Of a stretch of 64,000 nucleotides of DNA, positions 35,048-47,949 are shown piece after piece. Location of the stretch: NCBI GenBank assembly GCA_949317995.1, contig OX439039.1, positions 16,483,282-16,547,281 of the forward strand. The letters run 5' to 3'. The stretch comes from Acholoe squamosa. Lineage: Eukaryota; Annelida; Polychaeta; Phyllodocida; Polynoidae. Below the pieces are notes generated by a model, which was given only the letters and a program-made list of their open reading frames with translations, searched no databases and was not told the DNA's origin. Position numbers and translations under genes: made by a program. Each line of letters begins with the position of its first letter. The stretch's first letter is position 1.

Positions 35048-36180
35048 CACATATTATAAGGACTCCAGTATGTGGCATAACATATAGGCTGTCCATCAAT
35101 AGTGCTTGCACTGCTATAATAGCTCTGGGAATCTCATTCACAGATTTCACTGATGATATGTCAGTAAAATCTGTACATGATATTTCGTCTAACCATTAAA
35201 CAAGCTTCATTGAAATAATCCTTGAGATTATACACATAGAATTGGTAGATCAATTAGACCACTGTACGCACTAATGCAGGTTTGAATGTAAGGATAGCCA
35301 CTCAGACAGCCACTCCGTAATATAACCTCAACCAGCATTGATCTAGGCAATAGAAATAATTTAATAATAAATATAGGATGCATTTGGAATGCATCCAGCC
35401 TGCCAACATTCTTGCACTGCATTTTACTCACGTCCATTATGATCATGGCATGCCCATTACACTCACGCCCATTACATCTGTCATTTGACCAAGGCATGTA
35501 GAGACTTCATTATTTTTTTTAAAATGACTTATTACCAATAGATCTTCATGTTAGGCTGGTTGAAAGAAAGAAAACATTGTCCTGGATGCATAATGGGCAT
35601 GAGCAAAATGGCCTTGAAAATACTTGAATATATGTATTGCATAGTCATGCCTGCAAGTAGACCCTAAGCTTCTGTACTAGAAAAAATCCTATGAGGACCC
35701 TAAGCCTGGTGGGAAATAAGAAGATTTAGGATAGTGTTTTAATAGGCCTACCAGTGTACTTTTATTTTGATCATGCCCATTACATGAACTTTATTTGGTT
35801 ACAAAAATGAACAGGGGAAAAAGAATGTCAACCAGAGCACCTCCAAACCACATGGAAATATTGATAGGACCCCCTCACTAAGGAATAGATAAAATCATAT
35901 TAATATGTTGCTGCTTGGCTTGATGGTATAGAGCCTGGAATGAGGTGGAAATTAAAAAAAAAGGAATTTAAAAATAAAAATAGCATGCTGACATACGTAA
36001 ATTTGTCCTTCTTTTGAAGCCCAAGGAGAAATTAGAAGAATGGTTAATAACCTTTTTATTCTACAACCCCCTGTATCCAAAAAAAGACCCATGTGGCCAC
36101 TTTCGGTGGACTGACCCATATCTGTGTTCTTTATATTTATTGAATTTTGTTGAGGAACCCATTTTCAGTTACATTAAGTT
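35048..36180. other. Extra DNA absent from the 51-kb duplicon copy
   Basis: About 1.1 kb after the MITE without a counterpart between 51,050 and 51,075. AT-rich, with no motif or terminal repeat identified. Confidence 0.45.
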
Positions 36181-36189
36181 AATCCTCAT

Positions 36190-37596
36190 CATCTTCTCAG
36201 ATTGGTTTGCTCAGGCCCTTTACTACTATGAATGTATAGAACTAGCAGCAAAGGGGTAGGGGGGGGGCAAAGATGAGTATACAGATGGTGGTGCATTCAT
36301 GACCTTTTTATATGCATCACCCTGGCTTTATCTCCAGTATAATAGATAACTCTGGGAAATAGTTTGGGTAGAAAGGTGAGGCAAGACAAATGCCCGTCTA
36401 TAGTATATAATGTATTTATAGGTGAAGGTATGTGCTGTGGAGGTCAGAAAGCTTTGTGCTTGACCAAAAGAGGTTTGACATGCTGGCAATGTGATGGATG
36501 CCAAAGGGATGGTAGTAGGGTTTATTGAGAGGTGGCACATGGTTATCTCTTAGAGTCTGAGGGAAAGGGGCCCACTGTAGGGTGAATGTGGAGAGAAGGG
36601 GTGGAGGGACTTTCAATAGTACACATTCTCTTGTGTTAAATGGGTACAATGTGGTTGGCAGTTTCAATCATGAACACATGGAAATGTGGCCTTTTCATGC
36701 TCTGGCATTGGTAAATAGAGGCAGTTATATTGAGAGGACCGTAAGAATATAGCAAGCAAGGAGAAATCAACAGGAAATGAGTCAGGCAATGAGAAGAATG
36801 GGATGGAGGGTAGTGTTATAATAGTTTGATTACTGGAAAAAAGGTGTATTGAGATGAATATGTAACACAGATATTTATTCCCTATGGACACTTTGTAACC
36901 CGCCTCAAACTGCCCAGGTGATGACTGAAATTACTTGCTTGGATCGAGGCTACTGATGATTGACAGGCTTTTTATCTGAATAAACTAAACTGACTGCTGA
37001 CTGACAGGCGTCTATTTGTGCTCGGAGTATGATTATTTGGTTCAAAATACATCCGAAATCTCTTAGAATAAATTATCACTGAACATCGGTGGCCGCTGTA
37101 TGTAATGTCATGACCTCATGGTTGGACCTGAAAATGAGGCTCACTGGAATCAGCTGCCTGTAGCTGCAGCCTATTAAAATTGAAATCAGCTGCCTGTGGT
37201 CCAAGCAGTGATAATAACTCCAAAAGGGATAAGGTCTAAACTTGGTTAGTAGTACTAGCTAGAGGCATGTGATTGCTGGTTATAGTGCTGGATATTTGCA
37301 TCTATTCTAGCAATCGAATACAGGGGGAAATAGCCTGTAAATATATATGAATGAAGCCTGTGTTAAAACGTTGCACTGATTAAAGTTATTAACAGAGAGA
37401 AAGGCAGTAGACATAGCTTAATGGAGTATACACTGTATATACTGTCTTTGAGAACAACCCAGTTGTGCCAAAACATAAAGCCCAGAAACCTCAGGAACAA
37501 TCTCTTTGAGTTCTACCTGACTTCACTGGAGACAACATTCTCCCCTCAACTACAGTTCTTAATGGGTCCTGGATATAACCTAATTCATACAGCATA
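36190..37596. repeat. Duplicon block G and start of C, copy in unit 3
   Basis: 36,190-36,640 aligns with 51,070-51,560 (AGAAAGCTTTGTGCTTGAC, CATGCTGGCAATGTGATGGA, GTTTATTGA). Block C starts at about 37,410 and runs to the transposon at 37,597. In between (36,640-37,410) nothing is recognised. Confidence 0.75.
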
Positions 37597-38754
37597 CACA
37601 GCCAAAAATAACTTTCTTATTTTAAGAAATTATTTCTCATTTTAAGTAAAATTAACTTAAAACAAGTTTGTCCGCCAGGTAACAAAATTTTACTTGAAAT
37701 CTTGGTATGTCCAGCTTACTTGAATTAAGAAATACAATCTTAAGATATAAATTCTTGAATCAAGTAATTTATTCTCAAATCAGGATTCAATTTCCTAGAA
37801 TATTTCTTAAAAGAAGTAGATAATTCTCATGGAAGAGGATTATTTCAAGATAAACTTACTCATACTTTTTCTTGATATAAGTTATATTTTCTCATTTTCA
37901 GTATTTCAAAAAAGCATTTATTTCCTTGTTTGTAAAGTGGTTATGTTTTTTATCTATTATGGAAATGCTTTAGATCAAATAGAAGGTTATCAGTATAGGT
38001 GATTCAGTGACAGAGGATCATCAGATTAGATGCAGCTCTTTGAAGCCACATTTTCTTAAGTGAATAAGACCTTTATTCAAAGTCTTTGACTTAATGAAAG
38101 GCTGTGGCACATCCCACCCTTACATTATCATATCATCTACGCAAAAGGTGTTTAGCTTCCTTTATGCCTTGAATTTCCCTCAATCAACTATCAGACCAAT
38201 GGACCTGATACTAAATTAATTCCAAATAAGTTTCCTTCAGTTTTCACTTTATCTTACCACATCTAATATTTTAGGACCGAGTTTAAACTAGGAATTTGTA
38301 CTTTGTATTGCAAATAATTCACCATAACAGGTAGTGCTGGCACCTAGTGGAAGATTACATAATTTTCTCATTTTAAGAAAATAATTCTTATCTGGCATGT
38401 TAGAAAATATTCCTTGGTCAATTTCTAACAAGATCTTAGTTCTACCTTTTACTAGATGCAAGAAAATACTTCTAGTTTAATAAATCTCATATTAAGAAAT
38501 TAGACTTTCTTGTTTTAAGATATACGATAAATAATGTTACCTGGTGGACAAAACTACCAATTTTGAGAAATTTTCTTAAGAAAAATAATCTTGAAAACTC
38601 AAATCAAGAAGGCAGCTCAAGATTTGTTCTAAACTTGATTTTTCTTAAAGACAAGATGACTGATGAATCTTATAACCAGAATCTTTCTCATAACTAGAAA
38701 AGATTTCTTATATCAAGTTTATTTTCTTGGATAAGAAAATTATTTTTAGCTGTG
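37597..38754. mobile_element. 1,158-bp TA-flanked non-autonomous DNA transposon
   Basis: The ends are CACAGCCAAAAATAA and its inverted counterpart TTATTTTTAGCTGTG; pairing continues for about 45 bp, with further inverted similarity inside (GTCCGCCAGGTAACA against TGTTACCTGGTGGAC). TA at 37,595-37,596 is duplicated at 38,755-38,756. The copy at 51,990 reads ACAGCATATGGGTTGCAG without the element, an independent empty site. No transposase frame remains. The superfamily (CACTA or Tc1/mariner-like) is not settled. Confidence 0.85.
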
Positions 38755-38756
38755 TA

Positions 38757-39710
38757 GGGTTGCAGCGTTGTGAAGGCCGGGTCTAGAAGCTGAATGCCCA
38801 ATCACAAGCCAGGGCTACAGGTATTATGTAACTGTTCAGTCGTAGAAATCTACCACACATGGGGCCTAATACAAGCAACCTAGTTAATGTAGATCTAAGG
38901 TTAAAGGAAACGACTACCCTATGTCCATGATGATTTCATTTGGTAGGTTTTATATTGAATAAAACTACAGTGGTATATTTAGTGCCATACCTACTGTTAT
39001 AAGGGCAAGAAGCAGACTCATGTGATGCATTGTGCGATGTCACAATTGGTCAAAATGCATCAGGTGGTGCATCGTTTAAGCATGGAGGCTATTGCAGCCA
39101 TGATAGTATTAAGCATCTTAATTGTACATCATCATTATACCATATAACATAGACCAGGTGGGTTATATGATGCTAATCTATAAGTTGAAAATGCTGACAG
39201 TGTAAAAACACACCTATAAATGGCATTTATCTGTATTTTGGGCATTGCTGTGCAGTCAATAATGTGATGCATTCGACCAATTGTGATGTCATACAATGCA
39301 TCAGATAGTCCTGCTCCCTGCCCTTATAAAGTAGATGTAAGACTAAGTATACCAAAGTATCCTTATTCAATACAAAACTTACCAAGTGAAATCGTCATGA
39401 AAATAGAGTAGTCTTTTCTTTTAAGGTAAATACAATGGTGCCTATATCAGATTGGCTTGAGCATAGTGTTTGTTACTGATGTTAAGGTGATTATGTTGAT
39501 GTCTACTGAGACACTGCTGAGTGGACTACTATCTCTGTATGGTTCCATATTTCATTGATTTCATGCCCTGTTGTGTGAAGTCAGGGACTTTGACATATCA
39601 TATCTTGCATTGACTTCCTTAGATGAAGGACTCCTGTCTCCCTATGCAACAGACTAGGTACGAGCTAGTGGAGAGGCACTCATTTCTGCGTCCTAATAGC
39701 TATGATTTTG
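38757..39710. repeat. Duplicon blocks C (end) and D', copy in unit 3
   Basis: Continues block C after the transposon (GGGTTGCAGCGTTGTGAAGG, partner at about 51,997) and then D' (TTTCATGCCCTGTTGTGTGA, partners 52,290 and 19,320). About 0.4 kb (38,970-39,400) is extra relative to the 52-kb copy. Confidence 0.7.
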
Positions 39711-40350
39711 GGAGCAACCAGTGAATAATATCCACATCGGCATCAATCCTATGGTTGTCTGCAATAAAGTCGGGCAGTATTGCTGGGAGGAATTTTCAGT
39801 CACATGGCCCTGAAAAGAGAAATAATTATTCAAAATTATCCTACTGCTCTGTGAAAATGACCTTGCGATTACACTTTATATGGACTTTACCTCTACCACA
39901 TAGCATATTTAGGTGAACTACTCATTAAAATATAGCTTGGGGTTGTTGACTCCATGGACGACCGTTTTTGCTCTATATCTACTGTGTGGTACAGTCTGTC
40001 CCCACACATCACTGAAAAAATTGTCGCCGTGAAATTACCAGCAGTTCTCTGGCAACTTTGTTACAAAAGATACACATATTTCTAGCTTTACTGTAGTGCA
40101 AACTGAGGCTTCATTGTGAACACTAGACAGTTTGATTGGATTAAATTTATGATGTTCACTCTTCAATTTTACGAGGATGCCTGCAAGTTTCTAGAGTTAT
40201 TTCTTAGACTGTTTCAAAATAGAGTAGGTAAGTGTGGTTCAGAAATTCAGTAACCCACAGATGCAGCATACACAATTCCTAATAAACATGAAATCTTTCT
40301 AGAATAACTCTAATCAGGGAAACATATGCTCAAGTGCAAAGGATTGCTCT
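39711..40350 (-). pseudogene. Remnant of the channel-subunit-like exon and flanks
   Basis: Aligns with both flanks of the exon at 54,242-54,925. 39,715-39,900 matches 54,055-54,360, including the GGCAGTATTGCTG stretch and the exon's 3' end (the CTCTGTGAAAATGACCTTG part matches coding sequence near VIKVIFTEQ). 40,040-40,350 matches 55,200-55,480 (AATAGAGTAGGTAAGTGTGG). Most of the exon, including the membrane helix, is missing. This is a decayed paralogue in the neighbouring duplicon. Confidence 0.65.
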
Positions 40351-40359
40351 CCATAAATA

Positions 40360-41010
40360 TTTTCCTGCAACCTAAAAAATATTTTGGTTACAGCGAATAC
40401 ACATTTGTGCAGCCACAAGAACACTTTTTAGATGTAAGTTTATAGGGGGTGGTTAAAGAAATTTCATAGTAAATACTATTTTTGCAGGTGCAAGAACATG
40501 AAATATCTTTTAATTCCTTAGGGTTGTCTAAGGACGCATGTCAGAAGAATCACCAATGACACTTTATGTACATGAAAGAAAAAAAATCAATTGCCGCCCT
40601 CCAAAAAAAGAAATATGCTAGTCATAATTACTACTTTCCCACTGGCTGTATTTCTTTCACAATTCTGCCCACAACTGTTTTATGTAGAGTGATAGAGGGT
40701 CAGACAGGTGTGTCATTGTGAGGGACAACCTATCAGGGATGAGGTATTGTGTTTTTGCAAAGTCCAGTCTGAGGTATTGTGGTATTGCTTAGGTGATCTC
40801 ATTTCTGTGAAAGCCCTAGTCATATGGATACACAATTATTCATGTAGTGATGTGCAACAGGTGTCAGGTAGGATATCAATCCCTGTAAGTTATCAATGGG
40901 CTGTAGCAGATGATCCCTAGAGAGTACAACTACTTCAGTACATGGACAATACTCTCATCAGCCACTCACAACTGGGAGAGCTACACACTAAAAATACGGT
41001 TATACCCCTC
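40360..41010. repeat. Duplicon block E, copy 2
   Basis: Matches 5,925-7,200 with the same landmarks (CAGCCACAAGAACA, TGTGAAAGCCCTAGTCATAT, ACATGGACAATACTC) and lacks the 600-bp insertion present there. Confidence 0.7.
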
Positions 41011-41399
41011 TTCCACCAAAACCGATTTATGGCCCATAGTGCATCGGCGATGCATCATTGACAGAGAATCGGAGACGATCAGGCCAAAATCAGGTGGAAA
41101 TCGTTTATCATCGGACAAGAATTGGGTTCAGTGGAGGAGCTGGAAAAAAAAACTATCTGGCCGGCAGTTCAAGGGTCCTACCAATATCATCACTAAAAGT
41201 AGTAGTCCTTTCAATTATACAGGCAGTTGATTATGCTCTATTAATTCTGGAAAGTCATAAAATGGGTGTCAGAGAACCAGCTGCTTCCTTGTAATGCATA
41301 AGAAGTAATATCAGAGGGTTTTCCTGTATAGCCTTTATTGCTGACATTGTGTGTGTATTATCAAGTGAAAATGTGATTTAGAACAACACTGAACAACAT

Positions 41400-41486
<87 letters not shown>

Positions 41487-41487
41487 T
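41400..41487. repeat. TA microsatellite
   Basis: About 85 bp of (TA)n, interrupted once by a C at 41,461. The 390 bp before it and the 480 bp after it hold no recognisable gene. Confidence 0.95.
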
Positions 41488-41972
41488 GATCCAAGAATGA
41501 CAGTTGATTATGAATAATAATTCCCTTTGGCAATGGTGCTGCCACCTGGTGAATACTACACATTACATACATAGGTCTTAGGAACCCATTAAGTTCCCTC
41601 TATAGCATGACATGGTGGATACTCGCTTGCATGATAGTCCCTAACTTTTAATATTCAGTTTGAAAGTTTTCCAGCGTATTAAATGTTACCTGTTGGTGAT
41701 GTAAAGTAAATGTGTGGGGCTACAATTCAATAGAAGAAATGCAATAGGGAGAGTTGTCTATATGTCAAAATTTGGAGGAAGGCTTGGGAGATGGGTTGTA
41801 TTATGCATAAAGACCTCAATCCAAACACAGAGAATGAATATACTATACATGTATGTATATGTATGTATGCATGGAAAAGTGTATCAATTGGAGACCAGCT
41901 TGACCAGAAAAAGAATAGACAGTTTACTGATCTAAGGGCCATTTACTTCCAGGCCAAGGAGCAGAGCCTTAA

Positions 41973-42290
41973 CCCTTTCACCCCTGGATTTCGTTTACTC
42001 TATGGGATTTGCTTGCAAATCCTGCTTTATGGGATGGAATGGGTTTAAGCTCAGTTAAGAGAAAGAGAAGTCATCAGAGAGGGAAAAACTTATACCCATG
42101 CAAATCTGGATAATATTCCCCATAAAAATGTGACCCTCGAACATGCTACAACTGCCCTAAAACACTCTTGTTTAGGTCGGTCCATACCAGGCTATCCAAT
42201 CTATATCTCGTAGATGTTTTAGGCCTGATATTGCAGAACGAGTGATGTTGATGTCTGATCCTTATGACATAATGAGTGAAGGGAAAGAGG
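41973..42290. mobile_element. Possible TTAA-flanked MITE
   Basis: TTAA at 41,969-41,972 and 42,291-42,294 bound 318 bp. The left end reads CCCTTTCACCCC and the reversed right end CCTCTTTCCCTTCAC, only loosely similar. TTAA targets and CCC-type ends are piggyBac-like. Size and ends resemble the clearer element at 43,192, but the inverted repeat is weak. Confidence 0.35.
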
Positions 42291-42579
42291 TTAAATAGTC
42301 AGTGAATTGGGCCAAAGCGCCAGAAGGAGTAATGTTAAGTATAAATCGTGCCAAATTCAGAGACCCTTAATGCAGGTTTGCTATATTAGATATTTCACCT
42401 TCACCTCTATGAAGTTGGTTTCCACCCCCTGTGGTCCAGTGGGTATTATCTTGGCCAGGCTGACAATTGCATCATTGACAAGCTTAAATGCAAGAACAAG
42501 GGGATTATTCTCGAGCGTCTAAGAGCAGAGCTATGGTGGGAGGAGAAAAACAAGAAAAATCAGGGAGGGTATCAGAAGT

Positions 42580-43693
42580 GGAAATCAACTTTAGATTCAA
42601 CTTTAAAATTAGTTGGTGATAATTTGGACAATAGAAACAGGGGAAATATCATAATAGCCACTTTTATTGATATAAAAAAAGCATTTGAATCCGTTAATCA
42701 CTGTATTTTATTTAAAAAGAATGAATAGTATGGAATTTATAACAAGACTTTGACTTTGATTGAGAATTATCTATCCAGGTGTCAGCAGTGCACAGTGGAA
42801 AACCATAAGATCAGGCATATTACCCTTGTCCTGTGGAGTCCCACAGGGCTCAATTTTGGGGCCATTATTTTTCCTTTTTTATATTAATGATTGTATTTCT
42901 CTAAATGATCATCATAGCACCATGCTGTATGCAGACGATTCAGTGTTCATGGAAAGACTGTAGAAGGCATTCCTCAAGTCTTAAATACTGCTATGAACAA
43001 TTGGTCTTCTACTAACAAGCTGACTGTTAATGAGAAAAAGACCAAAGTTATGGTGTTTGCATCATCCAAGAAATTGAAAACATCCTAAGCCTAAGATAAT
43101 TATTTGAATAATGTTTTATTGAACACTGTAATCTCATAATAATATCTTGGTGTAATTCTTGATCAAAAGTTGAATTTAAATATGTATTTAACCCTTTAAC
43201 TGCCGACCCTGAAAATGGTCATATGGGACTTAACTGACGGTCCTATGCCCTTGAGCAGCAGAATGGGCATAACGTGCTGCCGTTAATTAGCAGCTAAAAA
43301 GGATGAAAAAAAACAAGTACATGTGGGATTTTATTTTTCTCTGACAAGAACGCATATATATATTGATGTAGAAACAGTTACATTGGTAAATTTATATGGC
43401 AATTTTGTGATACAGTGATGTTAGAATGGTGTTAGTGCTGCCCTTGGGCGGCAGTTCAGGGGTATTTACATGCTGCCTGAGAGCAGCAGTGACCCTTAAA
43501 GGGTTAAGAAGTGTCATTAATAATGTTCGCTATATATCTTACTTGTTATATACTACTAGAAAGCATCTGTCATTGGCTGAGAATTTTTAAAGCTCATGTA
43601 CTGCCGATCATAGATTTTTGTAACATATTACATTGGTTCAAACGATGTTATAGACATCTACAATATCCAGCAATCCCATATGTATCAGGTTAA
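42580..43693 (+). pseudogene. LINE reverse-transcriptase relic (CR1/jockey-like)
   Basis: Reverse-transcriptase motifs are visible on the plus strand: IATFIDIKKAFESVNH (motif A region) near 42,655, GVPQGSILGPLFFLFYIND near 42,836, YADDSVF (catalytic YADD) near 42,931, then a KKTKVM-type word and YLGVILD near 43,150. A MITE interrupts the frame at 43,192-43,503; after it, FKAHVLPIIDFCNILHW continues the C-terminal part. Several stops and shifts are present. The endonuclease and 5' end are missing. Confidence 0.85.
43192..43503. mobile_element. TTAA-flanked piggyBac-like MITE, 312 bp
   Basis: TTAA is duplicated at 43,188-43,191 and 43,504-43,507. The ends are CCCTTTAACTGCC and, reversed, CCCTTTAAGGGTC. 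TTAA duplication with CCC-beginning ends is characteristic of piggyBac. It splits the LINE relic, whose reading resumes on the other side. No coding frame. Confidence 0.8.
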
Positions 43694-45000
43694 AAGCTCA
43701 ACACTTGCCTTTCACACACATAGATAAAATGGTTTGATAATTCATTAGCTACCTTTTGATTTTTCAGCTTTGAAAAAGAGGTGTTATTCACATGATAAGA
43801 TAATGCTTGTATTCATGATGACATGCCATTGCCATTTTTTCAACCTTTGCAAAACTGACAATTATGTATTGCTCATAGATAGGTATCATATGACAAAGCA
43901 GCCAAAAGAAAGCAGCCCATTCCTTCATCTTTTCTCATTTATCCCTAACTTGGTAATCAGAAGCTGAGAAACCCTATGGTGAGATGCATAATAGGCATAC
44001 CAGCACCAGCAGGTCAGTTCAAGAGGGAATCAAGAACTTACAATGGCAGAAAACTGAAATTTGTTATAGGGTTGGAGGCAAGACCAGAGTATGCAGAGAG
44101 GCACAGAGCGATTGTCTGGTGGTCAACAAATGTATTTAGCAATAGAGCAGTTCAGAGCCAGTGGCATAGAAGCTCTTGAAAGTGGGAATTCAGAGGTATG
44201 ATGCACCAGGGAGGAACGCCTCAGAGATTTGGCTGTTTGCTAGGGAGCTTTTCTATAAATGGTTTAAGCAGTACTGCAAGACGGTAGAGGCTCTGGGAGT
44301 GACTGTCGTCAATGTCACCATGGTTCTGGAGCCATGTCAATTTATCTTCCCATCTCATAGGTGATTTGTTGACCAACTTACTCTTTTTGTGTACATAAAA
44401 TGTCTGTCTTCTGCAATAATAGCTTGCATTCACACATCTCCCTGTTGGATTTAAAGATGAAAACCCTTTACTTCAACTGGAAATTGGTTTGAGTATTTCT
44501 TAGATAGTATTGTTAGGAGTAGCATCCTCTTAAAATATTTGACATCTTCTAAAACAAAATCTTTGGTTCATAAAGATGTAAACTCTATACAGAATAAGAA
44601 GGATTTATTTAAGAAACTAGGTGGTGTGATGAAGGAAACAAAGTTTCAGCAAAGCATAGAAAAGATTTATGTGAAACATAGGCATGTTAAAGAAAAAAGA
44701 AAGCAGTTACTGGGTTTGTCAGCCTGTCAGGTAGCTATACAGAGTGTGGGCGGGGAGCTGCTCATGAACAGGTCTACAGAGCAATATAAAGATGTTAGGT
44801 GCCAAAACGACTCAGCTGACCTGCACAGTTTCTACACGCCTCTCAGACATTCAGACAACTACATGGCATACAACCAGCTATATCGAGGGTAGGTCAGGGT
44901 AAGGGGTGGGGCAGAGGTAGAACAAGGGCACATGGCAAGGGCACAAGGTACATCATGGGGTAAATATAGGAGGCCAAGGGTTGATGAGCCCTGCTGTATC
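43694..45000. repeat. Duplicon blocks A and B, copy in unit 3
   Basis: The most complete copy. 43,694 begins AAAGCTCAACACTTGCCTTT; block A runs to about 44,400 (partner 20,370-20,880), then block B to 45,000 (partners 14,360-14,730 and 21,000-21,340). It has a 117-codon frame (44,539-44,892), but the other copies do not keep that frame. Confidence 0.75.
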
Positions 45001-45029
45001 ACTATCACATTTTTAAATACGCCAATATC

Positions 45030-47900
45030 CCACATAAATATAGAGGCCATAATGCTCAAAACTTCTTATTGTAGACAGTGTCAGGAAGGCAGTAAGGTAT
45101 GATAAAGTGGAGCATTCCATTAGCTGTAGCACTGAATGCTTATGAAAATCCACCAAGCTGTGCCATGATATGAAACCTTCACACCTCTGGAACAATCTGT
45201 GTGGGTTCTACCACACTTCTCTGGTAACATTCGTCTCTCACTGACAAGTGCTTTTTAAACCAGGTCATGCAGATAGCAGCATGTACGCTGAGGCACATAG
45301 TAGGATGGGCCAAAACATCAGACAAGTGAATATTGCTCAGAATGCCAATGGCACCAAGAGGAATTTTTCATTAAGGGAACACCATTGGGTAAGATTTCTG
45401 AAGTGATGTCTGTTAAAACCTGGGTTCCACCAGCCAATTAAGGAGCTGTTGATTGTTCCACAAAATGATGACCATGCTACTTTGTCTTAAGCATGGGAGT
45501 AGTTACTGATGTATGGCTGAGTCCATGAGACACCAGTGAGTAAACTGCTTTTTCCCCATGGTCTCCAAGCGTATTGATTTTATGCCCTGCTGTCTTGAGT
45601 CAGGAGCTGCACTACATCATATCTTGCATTGACCTCATCATGCGTAGCCTATCTGCCGTCCTTAGACAAAAGACTAGTTATGTATCGATGTGCAACAGAG
45701 CATGTATTATAAGGTGATGGGGCTCTATCAAATCAATGTGCCTCATGCAACAGACTGGATATGCCCTGGGACTTAAAATCTGCCATTGTTTACAAACAAT
45801 AGGTATTTCTTAGAATGCAATAGGATTCCTTCCCAAAAGATGTATACCAGGCTAAGCATGCTTGGTGTTATTCTAAGACTATCTGCTCTCACTGCACAAA
45901 CATTAAAACAGAGCATCATTTACTTCACTGATCATAGAGACAATCCTTGTGTGATAGATGTTATAATCATGTCTAAGGTAGAGTCAGATTACCTGTGCCA
46001 GTCCTTCCCATAGATGACTATACCTCCCTGTTAGCGGAGCAGAAGAAACAAATTTGTGTAGGATCGGGGCTTATTGTCAATGAATAAATCACAGAGGCCA
46101 GTAAGTAGCCCCAAAATAGTAACTAGATACAGAAGCACTTTAGTGTCTGGGTATGTTATATTACCCATGAAGCATGGTTAATGGGAGCTGTTGAATCAAT
46201 GCCAATAATAGTGACCCACTGCTAATTGTAAGGCATTATAGTGAGAGGATTACATTGCATCTGTAGACCAACTAGCATTCTGTCATCCAGTAGCCAACAG
46301 GATTGTGCACAGCTTCTATCTAAATTCAATAAAATAGACACTACAGCAAGCACAAAGGCCATTCCGTAAAGGATGTATTTCTTGTAGACATAATGTGAAC
46401 TACACAGATACAAGGTCAGTTAAATGCATGTGATTATGTCCTCCAACAATTGTCATGTTGACTGGATTCTTGGCTTAATTAATATGTGAAAAGGGTATAT
46501 AGTTCCTTATGGTATAGAGTATTAAAATAAGAAAGACGAAGAAGAGAAAAAGAACATCGTATTAAAATTCTTGAAGAACAAATAAACTCAGCTGTTATAA
46601 CAATGTCCATTCACATAAAAACTGCTATTATGCTTGACCCCAAGTTATTTCGAAAATGAATAACTGTTATGTTTTACTTTCGCTGTCAGTTCAAATGGGT
46701 CCTTTGGCAGTAGTTGAAATCTCTACTTGCCTCAATCAATAAATGATTGTATATAGCCACCCAAGGCAACATGATTGTGTTGGACAACATGTCCCTTACT
46801 TTTCTCTAAGGCAATAGAAGGGGTATTTTCTGTCCCAGTCAACCAATATATGATATATCTGTCTTGTGAAACCAAATGATCTTCCACCTGAGGCTGAAAA
46901 ATGTTATTCTCATATCCCTTTCAATGACCTCTGATATAGGGCCTTATGCAAATAATCTGTCAATTCTAGGATATTCTATAAGTTATCAACTCCCAAGAGC
47001 CTGAAAGATGTTACATCTGATGAAAAAAAAAGAAAAGTGAAACTTGTGCCATGGATGAACTCATCTCATATCAAGCCTCATTCAAACATATTTTTAAAAC
47101 CACACCACTAGACCCTGCTATACCCGAGTAGTTTCACCCCCAACTACCCCCTCCCCCCTCCTCTTGTTCCCAAAACCGGTTTTGATGTGACCATACAAAT
47201 GCCTCTCTAAGTGACCTGTTTCTAAGAACCAAAATCACTAGAATCCTACTGCTGGACCAGATGATTCCCTACTTATCTTCTGCTAAACCCAAAGTTGTGT
47301 GATTTATGACCTACATGAGGCAAGTTTTATGCCTTGTACTTAAACCACAAGTTGACACTATCATCAACCACACCACTATAATGTGATCACCTCACTAACA
47401 TGTGAGACAGTTTATTATAGACAGTCTGGCAAATCTCTGCTTTATCCTGAAACTAGACCGACCAGATAATAATGATTTGTGTCATACATAATATTTTCTA
47501 AACCCTTAGGCTGCTTATCAACCTAGTTTTGTATAATGATTATATTTATTACTATACCCTTCACTAAACTCACGGACTGGGCCAAGATTGGAATAGTACT
47601 TGCTGATGCCAACCCGTCGAATATCATGTGAATGAATGTGATTTGTCCTAAATAAAAAAGAAATATGACCGTAAACAGCAATACCCTACAACTCCTTCTG
47701 AAATGTGAAAGAACTAATGAACATTTTAGCAGCGCCAAATTCTGGATTTTTGTTTTGTGTGTGGTAGCTGCATACAAACCCAGGTATGCATTATTTTCTA
47801 CTATGCTATCACAACTGAATTATTGCATAGTAAAATGAGAGATCATACAGCATACAGTAAACAAATAGTTTATATACATTATTATTATTATGCTCTTGTA
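45030..47900. repeat. Duplicon blocks C, D and downstream, copy in unit 3
   Basis: Collinear with 15,310-17,560 and, for the first kilobase, with 21,560-22,050. About 0.5 kb at 47,150-47,690 is absent from the 17-kb copy. No coding frame is conserved. Confidence 0.75.
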
Positions 47901-47949
47901 CTGTCGTTGTGGTGTGACAGGTACAAGTAATACCTGTTTATAGGTGTGG

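Noticed and set aside
44539..44892. 117-codon frame that looks like an exon
   Set aside because: The same DNA at 14.4 kb and 21.0 kb shifts register at A-runs and carries stops, so the frame is not under selection.
47523..47777. Minus-strand hydrophobic frame after an acceptor-like TTTTATTTAG
   Set aside because: The segment is partly unique to one duplicon copy and does not match the expected second helix of a KCNMB-like protein.
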